DNA of 64,000 nucleotides from VFMC01 sp050248155 (GTDB lineage: Bacteria > Actinomycetota > Acidimicrobiia > Acidimicrobiales > Ilumatobacteraceae): contig JBFWSW010000009.1 of assembly GCA_050248155.1 (NCBI GenBank), forward strand, positions 1 through 64,000, given 5' to 3'. The notes beneath the pieces are model-generated. The model searched no databases. It worked only from the letters and a program-made list of their open reading frames with translations, and was not told where the DNA came from. Below are positions 1 to 8,406 of this stretch, piece after piece (position 1 is the stretch's first letter; each line of letters opens with the position of its first letter). Made by a program: the position numbers and the translations under genes.

Positions 1-11
1 CACGAACGCAC

Positions 12-1400
12 GTGATCGGCAGCCGGTTCGCGCCGGTGCTGCGTGACCTGCAGCCCCTCAGCGACCGGTTCGGCGCGGCGGGCCACCGCCTGTTCCTGGT
101 CGGCGGCACGGTGCGCGACCTGGTCCTCGCCAACGAGAACGGGGCGAACCAGAGGGAGCCGCTCACCCACGAGTTCGACATCGACGCCACCACGACGGCG
201 CGTCCGGACGAGATCAAGCGGTTCCTCGACGGGTGGGCCGACGCGGTCTGGACGCAGGGCGAGCGGTTCGGCACGATCGGCGCGACCAAGGGTGGCCGCG
301 TGTACGAGATCACCACTCATCGTGCCGAGGCCTACCAGAACCACTCGCGCAAGCCCGACGTCGAGTTCTCGCGCGACATCGAGGCCGACCTCTCGCGGCG
401 CGACTTCACGATCAACGCGATGGCGATCGAGCTGACCGGTCTCGAGCCCGAGCGCGAGCCGACGCTGATCGATCCCTTCGGCGGCATCCACGACCTCGCC
501 GGTCGCATCCTGCGCACACCGCTCGCCCCGGAGGCCAGCTTCTCGGACGACCCGCTGCGCATGTTGCGCGCCGCGCGCTTCGTCGCTCGCTACGGGTTCG
601 AGCCCGACGCCGGCTTGCTGCGTGCCGTGCGGGCGATGGGTGAGCGGCTGGAGATCGTCTCGGCCGAGCGGGTCCACGATGAGCTCGGCAAGCTGCTGCA
701 GGCACCCCGACCCGGTCGCGGGCTGCGGTTCGCCGGCGACACGGGCCTCCTCCAGCACGTCGCGCCCGAGCTCGCGGTCGCCGGCGCGCAGGAGGACGAG
801 CCGTGCCACGACGACCTCTGGGCACACACCGTCGATCTCGTCGACGCGGTCGCGGCACCTGCAGGCCAGTCGTACGATCGCCGCATCGTCCGGTGGGCAG
901 CGCTGTTGCGCCCGCTCGGTGCCGAGCGGGCGCGCGCCCGGATGCACGCGCTGCGGTGCTCGAACGACGAGGTCGCCGGCGCCACGCGGCTCATCGAGCT
1001 CGCCGGTCCGACGTTGGAGCGCCTCGCCGATGGCGAACCGTGGACCGACGCCGAGGTTCGTCGGCACCTCGCGCGGGCCGGAGATCTGCGAGCCGGCCTG
1101 CAGGCGCTGATGGAGGCCGAGTCGCAGGTGCTCACCGGATCGCTCCACCACCGCGTGCAGGAGGGGTTGCGGGCGCTGGCGGATCGCGTCGACGCGCTGG
1201 GCCGTCGGGAACCCCTCGACGACCTCGGTCCCCAGCTCTCCGGCGATCAGGTGATGGCGATCCTCGGGCTCTCCTCGGGCCCGGCGATCGGGGCTGCCCT
1301 TGCGCGGCTGACCGACGTCCGGCTCGACGAGGGGATCCTCGACGGTGCGAGTCTCGAATCTCGACTCAGAGAGTGGTATGACGACTACGTAGAGCGTTAG
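12..1400 (+). CDS. cca: CCA tRNA nucleotidyltransferase
   Basis: Adds the 3'-terminal CCA to tRNAs, or repairs it, using CTP and ATP in the cytoplasm. The 462-residue protein starts at GTG. The class II nucleotidyltransferase head is clear: LVGGTVRD at residues 29-36, the metal-binding DID at 56-58, and RRDFTINAMA at 129-138, followed by the DDPLRMLRAARF segment of the tRNA-binding neck. The second half holds an HD-like region near residue 265 (HDDLWAHT), as in actinobacterial enzymes. It stands alone and ends 54 bp before the c-di-GMP gene. The tRNA-Gly gene in this window lacks an encoded CCA, so this activity is required in this genome. Confidence 0.93.
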   Translation: MIGSRFAPVLRDLQPLSDRFGAAGHRLFLVGGTVRDLVLANENGANQREPLTHEFDIDATTTARPDEIKRFLDGWADAVWTQGERFGTIGATKGGRVYEITTHRAEAYQNHSRKPDVEFSRDIEADLSRRDFTINAMAIELTGLEPEREPTLIDPFGGIHDLAGRILRTPLAPEASFSDDPLRMLRAARFVARYGFEPDAGLLRAVRAMGERLEIVSAERVHDELGKLLQAPRPGRGLRFAGDTGLLQHVAPELAVAGAQEDEPCHDDLWAHTVDLVDAVAAPAGQSYDRRIVRWAALLRPLGAERARARMHALRCSNDEVAGATRLIELAGPTLERLADGEPWTDAEVRRHLARAGDLRAGLQALMEAESQVLTGSLHHRVQEGLRALADRVDALGRREPLDDLGPQLSGDQVMAILGLSSGPAIGAALARLTDVRLDEGILDGASLESRLREWYDDYVER

Positions 1401-1454
1401 ACTTTCCCGGCAGATCCGGGCGCGCGACCCGCGGCGGGGAGACAGTCAGACGCG

Positions 1455-4400
1455 ATGCAGGCAGCGGACACCCGAGGGGTGGGCGACGACGTTCGATCCG
1501 GCGCGGTGCGGCACGCCCGCGGGCTGGCGGCCGTCATCGTCACCGTCGCGCTGAGCGGCGTGCTCGTCGAGCTCGTCCAGCACGGCTCGGCCGTCGACGA
1601 GTGGGATCTTGGCGCCAACCTGGGCCTGGCCGGCGGCGCGCTCCTCGCGACCGTCGCGCTGTGGCAACGGTGGTACGTCGATCGGCGCGCGCACATGTTC
1701 CTCGTGGCACTGGCCATGTCGTGCTGGGCGGCCGGTCAGCTCACCTGGATCGTGCTGCACAACGGATGGGGGGTCGATCTGTGGCCAGGCCCGGCCGACG
1801 TGTCCTTCGCGCTCGTGCCGGTGTTCGGGCTCGCGGCGACACTGGTGCGCCTGCGCCGCTTCCCGCCGATCCGGCGGCTCGCGATCGTCGTCGACGCGGT
1901 CGTGATGGCGCTCGCGGCCAACTTCGTCACGTGGGAGCTCTGGATCCGCGACGCCGTCGAGGGCTACACCGGGTTCGAGCAGACGGTGCTCGTCGGTCTG
2001 CCGATGGCCGAGGTCTTCGTCGTGGCGTTGTCGCTCGTGATGCTGCTGCAGCAGCGCTCGCTCACGCTCGGCTACGCCGTCTTCGGTTGGACCTGCCTCG
2101 CCGTCGCCGACACGATGTACGCGGCGTCGGGTGGCTTTCTCGAGTCGCACGCGTTCGTCGTCGCGTACGGCTGGTGGACGGGCACCTTCGTGGCGCTCGC
2201 CGCGCTCTCCGGACGCTCCTCCCGATTCGTCACCGAGGACAACCGACGACCCGAGATGGTCCGCATGGTCGCGGTGTACCTGCCCGCGACCGTGTCGATG
2301 CTGCTCGCGACGCAGCGGTATCTCCTCGACCGTCACCCGATCAGCACGATGTCGGGCGTGCTCGCCGTCGTGTTCGTCGTGTCGGTGACGGCGGACCAGC
2401 TCGTCCGAGCGTGGGAGAGCTCGGACTACTCGCAGCGTCTGTCGCGCTCGGTCAACGATCTCGCCGCCACCGAGCGCAAGCTCCGCTCGTTGCTCGACGA
2501 CCTGCCGTCGGCGGTGCTGATGATCGACGCGCACGGTGTGGTGCGCGAAGCCAACGCCGTCGCGCAGACGTTGACCGGCCGTTCGAGCAACGAGCTGATC
2601 GGTCAGCACTTCTCGCTCGCAGTCCGGGAGGACCACCGCGAGGTCGTCAACGAGGCGTGGCGCGAGCTGCAGCTCGGCAACGGCGAGGGCATGCAACGGC
2701 CGACCCTGCCGCTCGCGCCGCCGGCCGACCCGCACATGTTGGTCGAGCTCGACGCGCTCGTGCCGCTGCGCGACCGCGAGAACGTCGTCGTCACGTTGCG
2801 AGACGTGACGGCCAACGTCCGCGAGGCGACGGCGCTCGAGCGTGCGCGCGAACGCTTCCGCCTGGCGTTCCACGGCGCGCCGACCGGCATGAGCCTCTCG
2901 TCGGTGCACGACGGCCAGATCCTCGATGCGAACGAGTCGTTGCTCGACATGTTGGGCATCGAGCGCCGCGAGCTGCTCGGCCGGCGCCTCCAGGACATCA
3001 CGCATCCGGACGACTGGCAGCGTACGAGCATCATGCTGACCCGCGCCGCGGCGGGGGCGATCGAGAGCTTCGCCCTCGAGCAGCGCTACCTGCGACCGGA
3101 TGGTTCGATGATGTGGGCGCAGACGTCGGTGTCTGTGCTGGATCTCGAGCACGAGGCGGTGGCGATCGCGCACGTCCAGGACATCACCGAGCAGCGGCGC
3201 GCCGCCGAGCAGTTGCGGTGGGCGGCGACCCACGACGAGCTCACCCGGCTGCCCAATCGCTCGCACTTCACGGCGGAGCTGACCGAGCTGCTCGCCTCGT
3301 CGCCGCTCGGGACGATCGCAGTGATGTTCATCGACCTCGACAACTTCAAGGTGATCAACGACAGCCTCGGCCATGCGACCGGTGACCAGCTGCTGAAGGG
3401 CATGACGCAACGCCTTCGTGCCGTGCTGCGCGATCACGACATGTTGAGCCGCTTCGGTGGTGACGAGTTCATCGTGATCCTCAACCACTTCTCGGCCGAC
3501 GGATCGCCTGCAGCGATGGCCGAGCGGTTGCGCGCCGAGATCGCCCGTCCGCTCACCGTCGACGGAGTCGAGCTGTTCGTCACCGGCAGCATCGGCATCG
3601 CCGTCGCCGACCGCGCCGACGTGACAGCGAGCGATCTGCTCCGCGACGCCGACGCGGCCATGTACCGGGCGAAGGCGCGCGGTCGTGACTGCGTCGAGAT
3701 CTTCGCCAAGGGCGTGCACGATGCGTCGGTCATCGCGCTGCGCACCACGAACGAGCTGCGGCGCGGCATCGAGCGCGACGAGATCGTGCCGTACTACCAG
3801 CCGATCGTCGATCTGCACAGCGGGGTGCTGACCGGGTTCGAGGTGCTCGCCCGGTGGCGTCATCCCGATCGTGGTCTGCTCGTGCCCGACCAGTTCCTGC
3901 CGATGGCGGAGGAGACCGGGCTGATCGCCGACGTGGGCGCTGCCATCCTGCGCGCATCGCTCGTGCAGCTGGGGCTGTGGCGAGAGCGAGTCGAATCGTT
4001 CGCCGACCTCAGCATCGCCGTGAACGTGAGCAGTCGCCAGCTGCTCGGCGGCGCGTTCGCCGAGGTCGTCGCCGACTCCCTCGGCGAGGCGGGGGTGCCG
4101 GCCGGGCTGCTGTGGCTCGAGATCACCGAGACCGCGCTCATGACCGACGTCAAGGCCGCCTCGATCGCGCTGCGCGAGCTGCGCAGCATCGGGCTGCACC
4201 TGTCCGTCGACGACTTCGGCACGGGCTACTCGTCGCTCACCTACCTCAAGCGGTTCCCGGTCGAGGCGATCAAGATCGACCGGACCTTCGTGAACGGCCT
4301 CGGCATCGACAACGAGGACAGCACGATCGTGGAGGCGGTGATCAACCTCGGCCACTCGCTCGGGCTCGCCGTGGTGGCCGAGGGCGTCGAGACGCCGCTG

Positions 4401-4529
4401 CAGCTGTCACGGCTGCGTGAGCTGCGCTGCGACCGTGGCCAGGGCTACCTGTTCGGGCGGCCGCGGCCAGCGGAGATCATCGAGGCCGAGCGCAGCCTGC
4501 TCGCCGCGGAACGGCCGATGGCCGGCTGA
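1455..4529 (+). CDS. Membrane PAS-PAS-GGDEF-EAL cyclic-di-GMP protein
   Basis: This 1024-residue protein should make and/or degrade cyclic di-GMP at the inner membrane. The first ~310 residues are mostly hydrophobic and hold about eight predicted membrane segments. Two PAS domains follow (about 340-450 and 465-590). The GGDEF domain has an intact SRFGGDEF motif near residue 670 and an RDHD inhibitory site five residues before it. The EAL domain reads EVL near residue 793 but keeps LEITETAL, VDDFGTGYSS, KIDRTF, AEGVET and the terminal GQGYLFG, so both halves look catalytically complete. The membrane part resembles an unassigned sensor module; its ligand cannot be told from sequence. It is convergent with the next gene, 7 bp apart. 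Confidence 0.93.
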   Translation: MQAADTRGVGDDVRSGAVRHARGLAAVIVTVALSGVLVELVQHGSAVDEWDLGANLGLAGGALLATVALWQRWYVDRRAHMFLVALAMSCWAAGQLTWIVLHNGWGVDLWPGPADVSFALVPVFGLAATLVRLRRFPPIRRLAIVVDAVVMALAANFVTWELWIRDAVEGYTGFEQTVLVGLPMAEVFVVALSLVMLLQQRSLTLGYAVFGWTCLAVADTMYAASGGFLESHAFVVAYGWWTGTFVALAALSGRSSRFVTEDNRRPEMVRMVAVYLPATVSMLLATQRYLLDRHPISTMSGVLAVVFVVSVTADQLVRAWESSDYSQRLSRSVNDLAATERKLRSLLDDLPSAVLMIDAHGVVREANAVAQTLTGRSSNELIGQHFSLAVREDHREVVNEAWRELQLGNGEGMQRPTLPLAPPADPHMLVELDALVPLRDRENVVVTLRDVTANVREATALERARERFRLAFHGAPTGMSLSSVHDGQILDANESLLDMLGIERRELLGRRLQDITHPDDWQRTSIMLTRAAAGAIESFALEQRYLRPDGSMMWAQTSVSVLDLEHEAVAIAHVQDITEQRRAAEQLRWAATHDELTRLPNRSHFTAELTELLASSPLGTIAVMFIDLDNFKVINDSLGHATGDQLLKGMTQRLRAVLRDHDMLSRFGGDEFIVILNHFSADGSPAAMAERLRAEIARPLTVDGVELFVTGSIGIAVADRADVTASDLLRDADAAMYRAKARGRDCVEIFAKGVHDASVIALRTTNELRRGIERDEIVPYYQPIVDLHSGVLTGFEVLARWRHPDRGLLVPDQFLPMAEETGLIADVGAAILRASLVQLGLWRERVESFADLSIAVNVSSRQLLGGAFAEVVADSLGEAGVPAGLLWLEITETALMTDVKAASIALRELRSIGLHLSVDDFGTGYSSLTYLKRFPVEAIKIDRTFVNGLGIDNEDSTIVEAVINLGHSLGLAVVAEGVETPLQLSRLRELRCDRGQGYLFGRPRPAEIIEAERSLLAAERPMAG

Positions 4530-4536
4530 GCCGGTG

Positions 4537-5139
4537 CTACACGCCCTGCTTGCGCGCCCGCAGCAAGAGCACCGTCGGCGCAAGTGGCTCGCGGGCGCCG
4601 ATGGGCGCGAGCTCGTGGATGACGTCGATGCGGAAGTTGCTGCGCTCGAACGACATGAACAGCTCGCCGATCGAGCGCGTGGTCGTGCCGTAGCGCCGCT
4701 GAGGTGCCGCCTGCCCGCTGTCGAACATCGCCGCGACCGGGTGGGTCAACGACACGACGAAGGGGTGCTCGGGACGGAGCACGCGGTGCACCTGGCGCAG
4801 CAAGCGGGGCAGGTCGTCGATGTCGTCGAGCGTCTGCGCGGCGACGACGAGGTCGATCGAAGCGCTCGTCGCGAAGCCCAGGTCGGCGAGCTCGCCGACG
4901 TGGCACTCGACCCGCACCTCGGCCTCGTCCGCTCGTTGGCGGAGCGTGGCGATGCGATCGGCCCGGGGGTCGAGGGCGATGGCCTTGGCGCCGAGCGACG
5001 CGAGCGTCACGGAGTTGGGTGGCAGCGTCGGGGGTGTGGAGGGCACGCCGAGCTCGAGGACGCGCTTGCCGTTCACGTCACCGCACAGCCGGTACTCGCT
5101 GTCGTCGGCGACACCCCGCCCGTACCACACGCTGTTCAT
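4537..5139 (-). CDS. SAM-dependent class I methyltransferase
   Basis: A 200-residue protein with a Rossmann methyltransferase core. GKRVLELGVP near the N-terminus is motif I, AIALDPRADRI the acidic post-I loop, and SIDLVVAAQTLDDIDDLPRLLRQVHRVLRP (motifs II/III) is typical of the Methyltransf_11 group; no stretch identifies the substrate. The ATG at 5139 is chosen because longer reading adds a Ser/Arg-rich stretch without conservation and because a CACACT box sits 7 nt upstream, in the spacing seen before other leaderless-looking starts here. It is divergent from the DUF5318 gene and convergent with the c-di-GMP gene. Confidence 0.8.
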   Translation of the reverse strand: MNSVWYGRGVADDSEYRLCGDVNGKRVLELGVPSTPPTLPPNSVTLASLGAKAIALDPRADRIATLRQRADEAEVRVECHVGELADLGFATSASIDLVVAAQTLDDIDDLPRLLRQVHRVLRPEHPFVVSLTHPVAAMFDSGQAAPQRRYGTTTRSIGELFMSFERSNFRIDVIHELAPIGAREPLAPTVLLLRARKQGV

Positions 5140-5252
5140 CCCCAGCAGTGTGACCGATGTGTTCGCCCGAGACGCGCATCTGCGCCCGTGCGCCTTCACC
5201 CGAACGGGCTTGCGAAGGTGCGACCGGGCGCGGATCGGTAGCCTTGGCGGGC

Positions 5253-5678
5253 ATGTCGTCGCTCGCTCCTGGTTCCGGCTTCTCGGCCGGCGCGCTGCGG
5301 GGCGCCGGCGTCGGCGTGATCGACCATCGCCTGGCGAGACGCCACCTCATCAACGAGTTCCGACGTGGAAGGCTCCGCCAGGACCAGGTGTGCGACGCCC
5401 ATCCCGAGCTCATCCGTGCGGCGCGCAACGTCGGCTCCGAGAGCCGGGCGTCCTGCCCCATCTGCAGCGAGAGCTCGCTCCGGCTCGTCACGTACGTCTT
5501 CGGCCCGCGGCTCCCGGCGCACGGGCGGTGCGTGTCGACCGCGAAGGAGATGGCGGCGATCAACCAGCGCGGCGACGACCTGACCGCCTACGTGGTGGAG
5601 GCATGCGTCGAGTGCCGGTGGCACCACCTGCTGCGAGTCCTGCCCGTCGGCGGTCCCCGCCGGCGCCGCACCGGCTGA
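5253..5678 (+). CDS. DUF5318 family protein
   Basis: A 141-residue soluble protein of unknown function restricted to actinobacteria. Recognisable family features are the basic N-terminal helix with RRGRLRQDQVCDAHPELIRAARN, a CPIC pair, VTYVFG, and the closing VVEACVECRWHHLLR. The four cysteines (CPIC and CVEC) form a likely zinc ribbon. Start: ATG at 5253, eight nt after a TAGCCT box. In other actinobacteria this family sits near the rpsF-rplI block, as it does here, which supports the assignment. Function is not known and I do not infer one. Confidence 0.8.
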   Translation: MSSLAPGSGFSAGALRGAGVGVIDHRLARRHLINEFRRGRLRQDQVCDAHPELIRAARNVGSESRASCPICSESSLRLVTYVFGPRLPAHGRCVSTAKEMAAINQRGDDLTAYVVEACVECRWHHLLRVLPVGGPRRRRTG

Positions 5679-5682
5679 CGCG

Positions 5683-5729
5683 AGCTTCGGCAGTCAGACG
5701 TCGATCACCGACCTGGGACTGCCGCAGTT
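5683..5729 (-). repeat. Dispersed 47-bp palindromic repeat, copy A
   Basis: Read on the minus strand it begins AACTGCGGCAGTC, contains GGTCGGTGA, and ends ACTGCCGAAGCT. CGGCAGTC and GACTGCCG form an 8-bp stem. It lies between two convergent genes and may act as a bidirectional terminator. It matches the two copies near 11.1-11.2 kb over its full length with scattered substitutions. Confidence 0.6.
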
Positions 5730-5740
5730 CAGGAACGCAG

Positions 5741-6313
5741 TCAGAAGGGGCTGAGGCCGAGGCGGTTGCGCACGGCGATGGCCTCGCCCACGTGGGCGTT
5801 GCCGTGGCCGAGCACCGGCCACTGGACGAACCAGTCGACGGTGTGGCCCTCCCACATCGAGAACAGCCAGCCCACCTCGTCGGGATCGAGCCCGGCCTTG
5901 CCGGCGAGCCGGCGACGGGTGTCGGGGACGACCGACATGGCCATGAGCGACAGCCGCTGCAGCCACCGGCGCGTCGAGCCGAACACATCCGTGAGGTAGG
6001 CGAGCAGCGGGTCGGCGGCGACGGCGCCGGAGACGGCGGTGTCCTCCCGCTCGGTGAGCCCCGCCGCCGTGCCGGCACCCTCGAGGCCGAGGGGGCCGCG
6101 ATGCGCGATGAAGATCGGCGGCCGGTTGCGGATGACCGTGGTGAGCGCGAGATCCTGGTGGCGTGCGAGGTGGAGGAGCAGCCAGGTCGTGCTCGATCCG
6201 CCGCCGTCGGCCTGCTCGTGCCACCGCTCTGCCGGCACCTGCTGCACGACCGAGCCGAACAGCCGCGAGCGCAGGTCGTCGTGGGCATCGACCAGGTACT
6301 TCCGCAGATCCAT
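5741..6313 (-). CDS. DinB-superfamily protein
   Basis: A 190-residue predicted four-helix-bundle protein. The N-terminal MDLRKYLVDAHDDLRSRLFG helix, the TTWLLLHLARHQDLAL helix with a histidine in the metal-binding position, and the C-terminal VLGHGNAHVGEAIAVRNRLG helix with histidines are typical of the DinB/mycothiol-dependent maleylpyruvate isomerase superfamily. Members bind a divalent metal with three histidines and often use low-molecular-weight thiols; the actual reaction of this protein is unknown. The gene is divergent from the rpsF operon, with 163 bp between the two starts. Confidence 0.82.
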   Translation of the reverse strand: MDLRKYLVDAHDDLRSRLFGSVVQQVPAERWHEQADGGGSSTTWLLLHLARHQDLALTTVIRNRPPIFIAHRGPLGLEGAGTAAGLTEREDTAVSGAVAADPLLAYLTDVFGSTRRWLQRLSLMAMSVVPDTRRRLAGKAGLDPDEVGWLFSMWEGHTVDWFVQWPVLGHGNAHVGEAIAVRNRLGLSPF

Positions 6314-6364
6314 GCCGCGACGGTACCCCGCTGCGAAACCGCGTCACAGGCCCGAGGTATCACG

Positions 6365-6393
6365 GTGACATGTCGCCGAACTGCCGCTACGCT
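6365..6393 (+). promoter_or_regulatory. Predicted promoter of the rpsF-ssb-rpsR-rplI operon
   Basis: GTGACA (6365-6370) and TACGCT (6388-6393) are separated by 17 bp and resemble -35 and -10 boxes. Transcription would begin near 6400 and leave a leader of about 75 nt ending in the GGGAGG ribosome binding site of rpsF. The leader holds a small GCCCC/GGGGC hairpin (6414-6430) with CCG in its loop. Confidence 0.45.
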
Positions 6394-6476
6394 CGCCGGG
6401 TCATATTCACCCTGCCCCGTCCGATGGGGCCCCGGCCCGCCGCACGGCACCGGGTCCGAAGGGAGGTTCCACACGC

Positions 6477-6809
6477 ATGATGCGTGCTTATGAGCTCATG
6501 GTCATCATCGATGGTGACCTCGACGACACGCCTGCTCGTGCGTGGATGACGTCGATCTCCGATTCCATCGCCGCAGCCGGTGGCACCGTCCACGGCCGGC
6601 CCGACTGGTGGGGTCGCCGCCAGTACGCCTACCCGATCAACAAGAAGGAATACGGCTACTACGTCGTGTTCAACCTGTTGGCACCGGGTGGCGCCCTCGA
6701 CGAGCTCGAGCGCTCGTTCCGCATCGCCGACGACATCGTCCGCCACAAGCTCATCCGTCTGCCCGACGCCGAGGCAGCTCGCCGCGGCATGACGGAGCCG
6801 GCGGCCTGA
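6477..6809 (+). CDS. rpsF: 30S ribosomal protein S6
   Basis: A 110-residue S6 protein of the small-subunit platform, where it pairs with S18. YELMVIIDGDL at the N-terminus and GRRQYAYPINKKEYGYYVVFNL are hallmark strands of the ferredoxin-like S6 fold. A strong GGGAGG site precedes the start; a second in-frame ATG follows immediately at 6480 and could equally be used. It is the first gene of the classic S6-SSB-S18-L9 operon, followed 27 bp later by ssb. Confidence 0.95.
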   Translation: MMRAYELMVIIDGDLDDTPARAWMTSISDSIAAAGGTVHGRPDWWGRRQYAYPINKKEYGYYVVFNLLAPGGALDELERSFRIADDIVRHKLIRLPDAEAARRGMTEPAA

Positions 6810-6836
6810 CGGCCGCCCAGAGAGAAGGAGGCCGCC

Positions 6837-7292
6837 ATGGCCGACAACGAGATCACCATCGTCGGGAACCTCACCCGCGAGCCCGAGCTGCGCTTCACCA
6901 CGAGCGGCACGGCCACGTGCAGCTTCGGTGTGGCGGTGAACCGTCGGTACCAGCAGAACAACGAGTGGGTCGACGCGCCCACGAACTTCTTCAACATCAC
7001 GGTCTGGGGCCAGTACGGCGAGAACGTCGCCACCTCGATCAACAAAGGCGACCGCGTGCTCGTCAAGGGCCGGCTCGACTTCCGCAAGTACACCAACAAA
7101 GACGGTGTCGAGGTGACCACCCACGACATCGTCGCCGACGAGGTCGCGGTGTCGCTGAAGTACGCCACCGCGTCGGTCACGCGCATCCAACGGTCGACGG
7201 CCGACGGTGGCGGCTCCGGTGGCGGGGCGCCCCGCCCGTCCGGTGGCGGCCGTCCCGCCGACCCCATCTACGGCGACGAAGAGCCGTTCTGA
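6837..7292 (+). CDS. ssb: Single-stranded DNA-binding protein
   Basis: A 151-residue SSB that coats single-stranded DNA during replication, recombination and repair. The OB fold begins ITIVGNLTREPELRF and continues with FFNITVWGQYGENV, GDRVLVKGRLDFRKY and the strand VEVTTHDIVADEV. A short Gly/Ser/Pro-rich linker leads to the acidic tip DEEPF, the partner-binding end of bacterial SSBs. AGAAGGAGG just before the ATG is a strong ribosome binding site. It lies between rpsF and rpsR, the usual position. Confidence 0.95.
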   Translation: MADNEITIVGNLTREPELRFTTSGTATCSFGVAVNRRYQQNNEWVDAPTNFFNITVWGQYGENVATSINKGDRVLVKGRLDFRKYTNKDGVEVTTHDIVADEVAVSLKYATASVTRIQRSTADGGGSGGGAPRPSGGGRPADPIYGDEEPF

Positions 7293-7325
7293 TCCCCTGA
7301 CGCATCGTTTCGAACCGAGAGACTC

Positions 7326-7739
7326 ATGACCAGCAAGAAGAACAAGGCCCGCACACCCCGCGAGGCGAACCCCAAGAAGTTCAAGAAGAAGACCAGCGTC
7401 CTCGTCACCGAGAAGGTCGAGTTCGTCGACTACAAGGACGTCAACCTGCTGCAGCGCTTCGTCAGCGACCGGTCCAAGATCCGCAACCGTCGGGTCACGG
7501 GCAACGACGTGCAGCAGCAGCGCGACATCGCCAACGCGATCAAGAACGCGCGCGAGATGGCGCTCATCCCGTACACCAAGCGGGTGTCGCAGACCCGTAC
7601 CGGCCGCGGACCTCGTGAGGGTCGTGACGGCGACGAGCGCCGGCCCCGCCGCGACGAGGCAGCTGCAGCGCCCGCCAGCCCCGACACGGCGACCGACGCG
7701 GTCGAGACCGAGGTCGACGACGTGGAAGTGGAGGCCTGA
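7326..7739 (+). CDS. rpsR: 30S ribosomal protein S18 with extended C-terminal tail
   Basis: S18 binds next to S6 on the 30S platform. Residues about 1-86 are a complete S18: a lysine-rich start, VEFVDYKDVNLLQRFVSDRSKI, and the end AREMALIPYTKR. The zinc-ligand cysteines found in some S18 proteins are absent. After that come about 50 extra residues, first Arg/Gly/Asp-rich and then acidic (ending VDDVEVEA), making the protein 137 residues instead of the usual 75-95. Codon use is unchanged through the tail, so it does not look like an annotation artefact. rplI starts 2 nt after the stop. Confidence 0.93.
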   Translation: MTSKKNKARTPREANPKKFKKKTSVLVTEKVEFVDYKDVNLLQRFVSDRSKIRNRRVTGNDVQQQRDIANAIKNAREMALIPYTKRVSQTRTGRGPREGRDGDERRPRRDEAAAAPASPDTATDAVETEVDDVEVEA

Positions 7740-7741
7740 TC

Positions 7742-8185
7742 GTGAAGGTCATCCTCCGCTCCGACCTGTCCGGCGTGGGCAAGCGTGGCGACATCGTCGA
7801 TGTGGCCGATGGGCACGCGCGGAATTACCTGCTGCCCCGCCGCCTCGCCATCCCGGCCACCGAGGGCGCGACCAACCAGGCCACGGCCATGCGACGCGCC
7901 CGCGACCTGCGCGACGCCGCCGATCGCGAGTCCGCGCAGACCGTCGCGTCGGCGCTCGTCGCGAAGACCATCGTCATCACCGCCAAGGCGGGCAGCGAGG
8001 GAAAGTTGTTCGGTTCGGTCACCACCGGCGACATCGCCCAGGCGATCCACGCCCAGGCGAACATCTCGATCGACCGCAAGAAGCTGCACGCCGACCCCAT
8101 CAAGACCCTCGGCATGCACAGCGTCAGCGTCAAGCTGCACGCCGACGTCGAGTTCCCGGTGTCGGTCGAGGTCGTCAAGGCCTGA
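7742..8185 (+). CDS. rplI: 50S ribosomal protein L9
   Basis: A 147-residue L9 protein of the large subunit. The N-terminal domain MKVILRSDLSGVGKRGDIVDVADGHARNYLLPRRLA carries the nearly invariant GxGxxGDxVxVxxGYARNYLxP pattern, with DGHARN in place of GYARN. A long connecting helix and a C-terminal domain with KLFGSVTTGDIAQAI follow. It uses a GTG start two nucleotides after the rpsR stop, so translation is probably coupled. It is the last gene of the operon, followed by a hairpin. Confidence 0.95.
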   Translation: MKVILRSDLSGVGKRGDIVDVADGHARNYLLPRRLAIPATEGATNQATAMRRARDLRDAADRESAQTVASALVAKTIVITAKAGSEGKLFGSVTTGDIAQAIHAQANISIDRKKLHADPIKTLGMHSVSVKLHADVEFPVSVEVVKA

Positions 8186-8191
8186 GCGCCC

Positions 8192-8212
8192 GGCCCGCCG
8201 CTCGCGCGGGCC
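8192..8212 (+). terminator. Hairpin after rplI
   Basis: GGCCCGC and GCGGGCC form a perfect 7-bp stem around a 7-nt loop, 6 bp after the rplI stop. There is no U-run, as is common in high-GC actinobacteria. Confidence 0.4.
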
Positions 8213-8379
8213 GTCCACATTCCCGACACAGTGCGCCCCAAGGGGCTTGTGACCTGTCGCGCCCCTGGTCAGGGGGGTGGAGCAACCGCGCCCGTGTCAC
8301 ACCCCGGCGCGAGACTTCCACAGGCCATCCACACCCTTCCCCAGCACTGTGCACAGAGATACGGCACTAGCGATCCACA
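8211..8379. promoter_or_regulatory. Cluster of DnaA-box-like motifs upstream of dnaB
   Basis: Four near-matches to TTrTCCACA occur on the plus strand at 8211 (CCGTCCACA), 8314 (ACTTCCACA), 8325 (CCATCCACA) and 8371 (CGATCCACA), plus the palindrome CTGTGCACAG at 8347-8356. All keep the CCACA or GCACA core but deviate in the first bases. They fill the 221-bp gap in front of dnaB. They could be DnaA-dependent control sites; no dnaA or dnaN gene is present, so this is not shown to be the origin. Confidence 0.3.
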
Positions 8380-8406
8380 CCCCATCCCGACGAAAGTGAT
8401 CGCCTC

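Noticed and set aside
1446..4355. Long open frame (about 970 codons) on the minus strand opposite the first c-di-GMP gene
   Set aside because: It is the high-GC shadow of a well-supported gene; the translation is His/Arg/Asp-rich with no family motif. Similar shadows oppose the genes at 20.8-24.0, 27.6-30.9 and 57.9-61.0 kb.
8186..8406. Chromosomal replication origin upstream of dnaB
   Set aside because: DnaA-box-like motifs are degenerate, there is no AT-rich unwinding region, and dnaA/dnaN are absent from the window.
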